Below, in pieces: positions 56,401 to 64,000 of a stretch of 64,000 nt of DNA. A model generated the notes under the pieces. It was not told the origin of the DNA and did not search any database. It was given only the letters and a program-made list of their open reading frames with translations. Source of the DNA: Apodospora peruviana (taxonomy: Eukaryota > Ascomycota > Sordariomycetes > Sordariales > Lasiosphaeriaceae); the NCBI GenBank assembly GCA_033439685.1, contig JAUEDM010000001.1, positions 682,001 through 746,000 of the forward strand. The letters run 5' to 3'. Numbering within the stretch: position 1 is the stretch's first letter; every line of letters starts with the position of its first letter. A program made the position numbers and the translations under genes.

Positions 56401-59400
56401 CATCCAGACTGGAGATAGAATCCGCCATGTTGTTGTCGTCCGAGAATTCGCGATGCTCCTCAAGAGGCTCGGCAAAAGCGACACTCTGCCGCTTCTTCTT
56501 GTCCTTCTTGCTCTTCTTGCCCTTTTTGGATGTCCTCGCCCAGAGGTCTGGTCCGGGTTCAGTCACTGCTGTTTCAGCCTCGGTTGTCACTGCTACTTCA
56601 GCTTCGGTTGGTGTAGATGCAGGCTCATTCACGTCTTCAACAACAAGTGGTGTCGAGGATGCCTCAGCTTTGGATGTGAGGGCAGACTCAGTGTCCTCAG
56701 ATTGCGACAAGGACTTTGAACCTCGCTTCTTCTTGTCTTTTTTGGACTTTTTCGTCAGAAGTGCCCGAGTATCCTCCTCTTCGGCGGCAGGAGGTTGGAG
56801 TTCAGAATCTGAATGAGACGGAGCGGCGGCAGGATCATCAGTTGGTAGAGCCGCTTCTCTTGTAGAATCCATAGCCTCAGGCTCATCGACAAGAGCAGGT
56901 TCGTCTGGGATGAAAGGCGTGGTTGGTTGAGCAGAAGCTTTGCCCTTCTTGCCTTTCTTGCCCTTGATGGCAACCGAGATAGGCACAGGCCACAACTGGT
57001 CCTCGGCAGGTTCATCCGGTGTTGTCGTCTCCGGTTCCGGGATGCTGGCGGCGGCGGGCTCAATTTCTTTTGACGCGGTTTCATCTCCAGGTTGTAAGGA
57101 CGTTTCTTCAGCAGCGCCTTCTGGAAGGCTCTCCTGCTGTTGCTGTTTCTTCTTGTTTTTCTTGCCCTTTTTACCCTTCTTCCCAGAAGATGCCGGTTCC
57201 GCCCACATGTCCTCTTCTATTGTAACCACCTCCCCGGGGGCATCATCAGAGATGACAGGTTGCACGGGCTGCTCAAGCACCATCTCCGGAACGGTCTCGG
57301 CCACTTCCGGGACAGGCTCAGACTCGGTAGGTGCAGAAGGCTCGTCATCAAAAACCGTAGAGCTCTGTTTCTTCTTGCCCTTCCTGTCTTTTTTGCTCTT
57401 CTTGCCAGAAGACGCCGGTTCCGCCCACGTGTCGTCTTCAGGGGACACCAACTCGACTGGAGGAGCATCCTCAGAAACAGTCGCTTGAGTAGGCTCGACC
57501 ACATCCGCAACAGGTTCAGACTCCACAGGAAGAGGCTGGTCATCAACGATAACAACAGAGCTCTGCTTGCCCTTTTTCTTCTCCTTCTTCCCTTTCTTGC
57601 CCTTATTCCCGCCAGCCGGCTCACCCCAGAGATCATCATCTTCAGCCGTTGGTGTCGCAGTCTCAGTCACAGCAGCATCCTCAGCAACCACCTCAGATCC
57701 GGGAGCGAAATCTCGCTGCTCAACCTTCTCGTCTGCGACGGCTCCCAATTCTTCCGTCGGTTGTTGAACAAGTTTCGATTCATCTTGCTCTTGTTGGACG
57801 CTGCTCTGTCGTTTGCCCTTCTTCCCCTTCTTTTTCTTGCTGCCACCAGTCTCCCAATCCATGGATTCTGCTGCTGCTGTCTCTGTTGAAGGCGTAGCAG
57901 CAGTATCATCAACGACCTCGTCGACGGTATGATGACTGACAGACTCATCTGAAAGTGGTACTGAAGATGGCAGCTCGATAGTGTCGTCTTTTCGCAGTTC
58001 CTCCTGCTCACCGTCCCTGTCTGCCCCAATAGCAGCGACAGCAGCAGCGTCACCTTGTTCAGGCAGACCGGAAGTGGATTCATCGGGCACGGAAACAGTA
58101 GCGGTGTCCTCCCCTAGTACTAGCGGAGGGTTTGTTGTGGCTGGCCCTGATTTGTCCCCGACGGTGGGTTCATGCAGGTCTACTGCAGCACCCTTGTCCT
58201 GACCCGCCGCCGGGATCTTGTCATCGAAAACGGGTCCTGAAGTAACATCAACACCCGCCAAATCACGAGATGATTCTTGCTGTTGTTGGTCGTCGTGGTC
58301 CTTTTCCGGTGTCGATTCGGTCTCTGTTTTCTTCGCGCCAATCCCGAAAAGCGAGCCGACGCCTCCAGCGATGCTAGGCAGAATCAAGACTGCAGACGAC
58401 AAAATTCCCTTCTTCTGCTCTTTAGGCGCGGGCGCGGGTGCTTCATCGGATGCAGGCAGCACTTCCCTAGATCGGTCTTGGTCGTCTGCGGCTGCGGAAG
58501 CGGGAGCAGGGGTGCTGTCCGTGGTTTTTAGGAGTTCAGGCTTCTTCTCTTCACCGCCGCTAGCCAAGTGTTCCTCTGGGGAAATGTCGCGTGGCGCCAT
58601 CGCGTCTGGTTCTTCGGTAGATTCCTTGACAGGCTCATCCGGGGTAGGTGCCTCGATCGCGATAGATCGCTCGGCAGGTTCTGCTGCGACGTCGTTGCTA
58701 CTCTTGGGCTGCTGCTGCTGCTCCTCAGAAACGATCTCGGTCTCCGGCTGCTCCCAGCTGCTGATGTCCATCTTTTTAGCAACAGCCTTTTTGTTCTTCT
58801 TCCCCTTTTTGGTGGGCGTGGAGAAGAAGCTGTCGTCTGTCGGCTCTTCGACACCGGTAGTATCCAGATCTTGAACAACAGTAGTTGAAGCTGACGCAGC
58901 TGTAGCTTCCATAGTAGATGAAACCTCTTGCGGTGGTACCGAATCAACCTCCAATAAGGAGACGGTCGATTTCTTAGACTTTTTGCCCTTCTTCCCCTTT
59001 TTAGTTGATGACGTCGTGAAGAGGTCCTCTGCCTCTGGCTGGGAAGCCTCGACGGTGGTGGCGGGTTGCTCCCGGTCCGCGACAATTGAAGGTTCCATAG
59101 AAACAGGACCAGGCTTCTGAGTCTCCTCCTCGGCAGCCGGTTCAATCCACGAAACCTCCTTCTTACCGCCCTTCTTCTTATTCTTCTTTGATGACGAGGT
59201 GGTCGTCGTCGCCGATGAGCTGGCAGATTGTTCCGCAGCTGCCTGGTCAGGGTCCAATGTCTGCTGCTTTTTCTTATTCTTCTTGCTCTTCTTGCCAGAC
59301 ACGGGATTAGCCCACTCATCCTCATCTTCGAATTTGTCAGACGACTGCTGCTGCCCCTGCTCCAATTCCGTAGAGATGCCGCGGTCCTTACCTTCCTTAC

Positions 59401-62400
59401 CTGTTACCGACAGCTCTCTCTCCACAGCAGTAGCAGGGTCATCCTTGACCCTCATCATAGACTCCTGTAGCATCTTGTACGACGTCTCTTCCCTCGGATA
59501 GTCGAGCAAAGTCGAACCCCCGAGCAGACTGGTCGGGGCTTCAGAAGGCGCAATAGTTGACGCGTTATCAAAGAACATGTCGTCCTTGGACATGACGCTC
59601 TCTGCCTTGCTGTAAGTTTTCGGACTGCCGATGGGCTTTCCGGTTTCCGGGTCTTGTAGCATATCGTGTTGGTGGCTCTCATCCTGCAGCATAACAGCCG
59701 CCATGATACCTCCGGCAGCGGCGCCGGCTGCAACGCTGGCGGCTATTAATGCTGCTGATGACTTTTTCTTGTCGGCGTCATCGCCGTGCTCGGTGGTAGT
59801 AGGCAAAAGTGTATCCTCTTTGCTGAGCTCAAGGGTGGTAGGTAATGTTGGAAGTGTATCCGTCGTAGTCGCCACAAGAGTCTCCTCCTTAGCGAGATCA
59901 CGGCTCGCAGCCGGGACAAAAGGCGAGTCTTTGAGATCGTCAAGAGACGAAGTAGGAGGTGTAGCCGCAGCAGCCTCGTCTTTGCCCAACTCACGGCTCG
60001 TAGATGTAAACGGGTCAGGCGAGCTCTCTCGGCTCTCCGGCAGAGCAGGCAACTTCTCAAGCTGCTCCAGATCCATCGCAGAAGGCAACAATTCCCGCTC
60101 TTGACCACGTAGATCATCATCAGCGCGGGTAGTAATTGCAGCAGCCTCCTCAATAGCCTTATGTAAAGCCTGCGCCTGCACCAGCCCGCCATCACCAACG
60201 CCCGCTGGACGAGCCAAAGCCCGTGGCGTGGCCTCGCCGCTCCCCAGCAGTGGCTCTGCTCCTCGAACAGCAATATAATCACCCACATAGTCCCCCTCGC
60301 AGCGATCATACTCCGGCCCGGGCGACTCTCGCTGGCTGGGCGGATCACTAGGCGGCAGCTCGGGGTACGGCTGGTGATACTCCGCGCCCAAACTGCTCGA
60401 ACTGGCCTTCTCAAGCAGGTACAACGGCTTGATCTCACGACTGCTGTCCCACGAGGTAGGCCGCGACAGCCGCTTCGGTGTCGTCGGCGGCAGTACACCG
60501 CCACCAACATCATGAGACGTGGTGATTGTCATAGGCGAGTGTGGTTGTCCCGGCGACCGCAGAAACGCCGGACTCGACGGCGCGGACCCCTTGCCCATGC
60601 CAAACCGCAACGGGACGGCCGTCTGGCTGGGTTCCTTTTTGACGGGCGTTTCCAGCGCGCTGCGACGGCGGACGTGGGTCTTTTCGAAGACCTGACTGCC
60701 GGAGGAGCCGCGGGTGGCAGGGGTGCGATGATATTCGTCCGGGGGAGTCCCCGGACGGCTGTCCGGTAAAGGTGGCACATTTGCTAAAACAGCATTCTCC
60801 AGTTGCCGGCCAGGGGTGGGCGATCCGGGTGCGCTGGGCGGTAGCGGGAGCAGATCGCCCCACGTGGGATCGATGGCCGGCTTGATGACCCGGTGCACGA
60901 CGACCTCCGGGTCGACGATCTGCGAGCCGTAGCTGACGCTGCGTTCTCGCTGGTGCTGCTGCTGCTGCTGGCGTGGTTCTTCCACACCGCGAGTTAATAT
61001 TTCTCCTCCTTCTACTTCATTGTTACCCTTAATAATCGTAACAGTAGAAGAGGGCGGCGTTGGTTGCTCCTCTTCATTTTCCTTACCCTTATCCATAGTA
61101 CTGGTGGGAGGAGTAGAAGAGGACTCCAACTGGGTGGCTTTTGGGCTCGACGTCTGTGTCACCGCCACCACCGCAATCGCCGTTGCAGCGGTGACAGCAA
61201 CTCCCACAGCGCCTGCCAGGCCGACACCTGCGCCAAAGGTGCCGGCATTAGCTAAAAAAGACTCCTCGCCGTTCTTCTTATCGCCATTAGTGCCGTTTGT
61301 AGACTTTTTCCCGTTCTTACCGGGAGCATCCGACCAACCCCCGGGAGCAGATACTACCGACTTTGTATCATCTTCACCATCACGCCTGCCGATTGGATCC
61401 GATACAACCGAGCTGACATCGTGCTCATCGATAAACCCCCTCGGTCGATCAGGCGGTTCGTCTTGTTCCGGTATATTCCAGTCGTTGTCGTCTCTGGTGC
61501 TCTTGCGCCGGCTCTTTTTGTCTTTCTTGGAAGCAGAGCTGGCAACGGAAACCTCCGACGAAGGGGTAGAATACGTCGTAGAGTCATCATCACGCTTGCT
61601 GCCCTTCTTCTTGGACTTTTTAGAGCTCTTGGCCGAGGCCCATTCATCAACAGGCTCAACTTCTCGCGATGATGGGGCGGGGCCAGTTAGATCGCTAAAC
61701 GCGTCGACGGGTACCGAGACCTTTCTTTGATCATCAGGGATACCCTCTTCCGCATCGAACCATGCCGGACTGCTGGCTTCTTTGTTCTTGAACTTTTTGG
61801 ACTTCTTAGACTTCTTGTCAGTAGTCCATTCATCTTCCCCAGCGGGAACAGCTTCAATCGAATCCTCTCGCGGTAGCGCACGACTCGTCGACTCCTCTTC
61901 TTGCAAAACAATCTCCCTCGCACGCGCAGCAGCCTCCTTGTCGCGCTTCTTTTGCTCTTTCTTGCTAAGCTTGGAATCACCTGCAGCAGCCCAGTCGTCA
62001 TCAACAGACTCCTGTCGCTGCAGTGGTTTGTGCGCAGATTCTGCCTCTTCCTGCAAAGCAAGCTCCATCGCCTTAGCAGCGGCTTCCTTGTCGCGCTTCT
62101 TCTGCTCCTTCTTGCTAAGCTTAGGAGCCCACTCATCATCTTCAGCAATAGTAACCTCACGAGACTGCTCAGGAACCGTCTCGCGAGGCGACTCCACTAA
62201 AAAAGACTGTTGCTGCTCGGGCTCGGGCTCAGCGACAATCGATTTGGCGGAAGCAAAAGTCGACTCCGTCGAAAACTTGTCCCACGAATCGGAGCTCTGC
62301 CGCTTACTGTCGACACCACGCTGAGACTGTGACGACGGCTCAGAGACCTTTTCCCAGGAATCAGGACTTCCTCGCTTTCCCCTTTTCCTCCTGCTGGACT

Positions 62401-64000
62401 TGGTAGGCGAGTCATCCCAGTCATCGGTCTCTCCGCGACTAGCATCCGAGGCAGCGGTCACGACACTGGGTTGAGACGGTTTAATGGTCTCGCGGGAAGA
62501 CGAGACTAATTCCTCATCATCTGGTGGCAATTCACGAGTAGTCTGTTCATTCGAGCCCGGTGGCGAATCCCGTCTTCGGTAGGTAGGATCCTCGATGACG
62601 ATATTCGGATCAAAGCCCGTAGACTGGAGCCCGGCAGCGAGATGCGCCGCAAAATCGACGTCGTCGGCGAACGCACCGGGCATCTTGGCGGTGGTTGCCG
62701 ATGGGCTCGAAGGCTTGGGGCCAACCTCGGGTGGCTTATCGTCATCCCCGGTGAGGGTAGCTACTGTTGCTATAGCTGCTGCTGTTGCCGCTGCTGTCGT
62801 TGCTATTGCAGCTGTTTGAGAGGTAGACGACGTAGAGGGTGCATCTGACTCCTCGGCCCTCTTTTGCTGCGATTCTGCCTTTTGCACAACCGATCGGAAC
62901 TTGTCTTTCTGATCTTCTCCAACAACAGCAGTCTTGTCACCACCTGATTCCTCCGCAAGCTTTTTCTTCTCAGCCGCGACGGCGCGTTCAGCTAGCGCAG
63001 CGGCCATTTGGCCCCACAGAGGACTTCTCTTCTTCTTGATCAGCGGTCTCACTTCTTGCTGTGCCGGTTCTACTACTTCACGAGAACGGTCCTGGCGGCG
63101 CTCGGGGCTCTCGACGTCGTAATGCTTAGTGTCATTCTCGCCCCAGGTCACCGACTTGGCTCCAGTCGCGGAATCATCGTCGGGCGGCCCAACGGTGACA
63201 ATATCGGCCTGGTGGGATATCGTCTCTTCCTGTTTATCTTTCGCCGGCTCGGAAGCCCTCTCCCTCTCGCGCTGCTTCTCCGGGCTCGGCGTGGATCTGG
63301 GAGTCGGCAGGACCAGGTTAAGCAGGGGCCGTTCGCGCTCACACGAGGGATCCCTAGACTTGAAGATGGGCACGATCGCCGGCCCGAATTCTGTCGGAGG
63401 AGGGGCACGATACCGGTGGAGATCCCTCGGGATGATGACATTGTCGATGCGGACGTCAGCGTTCGGCCCCTCGTACTTGCTCTTGTTCGATCGGTGCATA
63501 TCGGGTGGAGTAGGCGGCATCTTGACAACCGGCTCTCCCTCAGCGTCGGTGTACTTGTCCACCACCGACGCGGACGGAGAAGCGCTGCGCGAGCGGATCT
63601 TCTCCTGAATCTCCTCACGGTAGCGCTTGTTGGCCGCTTCCTGCACGGGATCACGGACAGGTTCTGTGTCACGCTTGCGTGGGCCATCACCAAGTCCAGA
63701 CGGAGAAGCCGTGACTATCTGAGGTCTCACCGAGGGCGAACGCACTCTCGAGCCACCCCGAGACGTCCCTCGGCGAACCTCGTCCTCGTGGATATCGCGA
63801 CGGCTCATGCGCCGGTCACGTCCGCGAGCGTCCTCTTCCTCCGGCTCCGGCACCACGGTAGGTAATTCAGCGGGATAATTGGGCTCGGGGGCTTCGACAA
63901 CCTGTGGAGTCACGGTTCCCTTGGGTGTAGAGTAGACGGGCGTCTGGAAGGCGTCATCCGGGACCTGGAACTGAAAGGGGTCAACAGGTCCCTTGTTAGA
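44497..64000 (-). CDS. lah: Leashin-like giant Woronin-body tether (involucrin-repeat protein), 5' partial
   Basis: The coding region continues past the window edge. The frame is open from 64000 (SNKGPVDPFQFQVPDDAF...) to 46172, then a 61-nt intron (GTAAGT..CTGAC..TAG), then exon 46110-44497. That is at least 6,480 residues. Order from the N-terminal side: Pro-rich conserved segment, Ser/Arg-rich part, about forty acidic/Lys repeats, four IAASYLE-type motifs, a Ser/Arg/His-rich region, a coiled coil (VLELESRVAQLAEENRLL), and a C-terminal folded domain (CQQLCAHVHQWVLRFSKFSD, FMSMTMTMIWEFVFLRYLFG). This layout matches the leashin / 'involucrin repeat' proteins of Pezizomycotina. In Neurospora the N-terminal part binds Woronin bodies through WSC, and the C-terminal part binds cell cortex or pore rim. 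Assignment rests on architecture and remembered family features, not a search. A GTG at 63913 is not the start. Confidence 0.8.
46111..46171 (-). other. Only intron seen in the leashin-like gene
   Basis: The phase-0 intron has a GTAAGT donor, a GCTGAC branch site and an AAAATAG acceptor. It joins KDMTDVY to VGSGEGRIGSPRSPTRPHSM, so the frames to its left and right form one protein. Confidence 0.85.
47985..48415 (-). repeat. Four-copy IAASYLE motif repeat
   Basis: Four related segments occur in about 430 bp: AREIAASFLEEKT (near 48,375-48,415), RDIAASYLESTSRE (48,232-48,275), LHIAASYLSGQPMD (48,115-48,155) and ARELAASFLERPVE (47,985-48,030). They form short predicted helices between disordered linkers, C-terminal to the Lys-rich array. 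Confidence 0.85.
49060..62140 (-). repeat. Coding array of about forty acidic/Lys-rich repeats
   Basis: Each unit starts with an acidic-aromatic box (DEWAVP, DLWGEP, DEFPTF, DSFFST), runs into a basic box (KKSKKDKKKKGSK and variants), then a Ser/Glu/Pro spacer rich in Glu-Pro-Ala-Val. I count about 41 units by eye. Units in 49,060-53,900 are the most alike (KKSKKDKKK, then DSEPASG..TP) with a period near 200-450 bp. Those toward the N-terminus are more divergent and include two LSKKEQKKRDKEAAA copies at about 61,900-62,140. The array encodes a charged, disordered tether. Confidence 0.9.
53571..53700 (-). repeat. Perfect 60-bp tandem duplication inside the tether
   Basis: Bases 53581-53640 and 53641-53700 are identical, and the 10 bp before them (53571-53580) also match the repeat end. 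The unit encodes a 20-residue peptide, VAVEYPVAIVEEPATIEKPA. A partial third copy (gcgggctcctcgacgatagc) lies at 53752-53771. Confidence 0.95.

Noticed and set aside
49065..57889. Long plus-strand frames opposite the giant gene (for example 53024-53974, 55428-56816, 57140-57889)
   Set aside because: They are mirror translations of the Lys/Glu/Pro repeats, giving Leu/Phe/Ser-rich low-complexity peptides with no domain. The minus-strand frame is continuous and explains the region.
63911..63913. Apparent start of the giant protein at 63913
   Set aside because: The codon is GTG and the same frame stays open for 29 further codons to the window edge, so the true start lies outside.

Overview
This window reads as nuclear DNA of a filamentous ascomycete, most likely a Sordariomycete. 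The genes are intron-poor. Introns are 50-140 nt with GT..AG ends and CTRAC-type branch sites, and spacers run from 0.5 to 2.3 kb. The gene content is eukaryotic (Chk1, an APC/C-type E2, RPL31, Rax1, COP9 subunit 7, a Golgi-type copper ATPase). The right third is filled by one enormous gene of the leashin / 'involucrin repeat' type, which is known only from Pezizomycotina. The species cannot be named from sequence alone.

Layout, left to right. A DUF1776 membrane-anchored Rossmann protein (-) and the checkpoint kinase Chk1 (-). Chk1 shares a divergent promoter with a UBE2C/Ubc11-type ubiquitin-conjugating enzyme (+), and that promoter holds two adjacent MCB (ACGCGT) boxes. Then RPL31 (-), divergent from a Rax1-like RGS/transmembrane protein (+). 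Then an unrecognised, possibly broken coding stretch (about 10.5-11.4 kb), CSN7 (-) and a copper P-type ATPase (+). Then a polyQ type II membrane glycoprotein (+), a DUF1772 membrane protein (+), a large disordered protein with two C-terminal membrane spans (-), an F-box protein (+), a SprT-like metalloprotease (+), an MFS transporter (+) and a conserved protein of unknown function (-).

From 44,497 to beyond the right edge runs the leashin-like gene (-). It has a 17.8 kb uninterrupted exon, one 61-nt intron and a 1.6 kb last exon, giving at least 6,480 residues with the N-terminus outside the window. Its middle is a disordered array of about forty acidic/Lys-rich repeats. In Neurospora and Aspergillus such proteins tether Woronin bodies to the cell cortex and septal pore. 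This is the most interesting object here.

Smaller items of note are a 289-bp MITE-like element with long terminal inverted repeats at 35,557-35,845, a (GGGA)6 tract, upstream ORFs in front of the SprT and MFS genes, and two tRNA-like pol III box remnants. The genes are largely independent housekeeping functions. No secondary-metabolite cluster, rRNA, intact tRNA or CRISPR array was seen. Splice sites were placed by eye from consensus signals and frame continuity.
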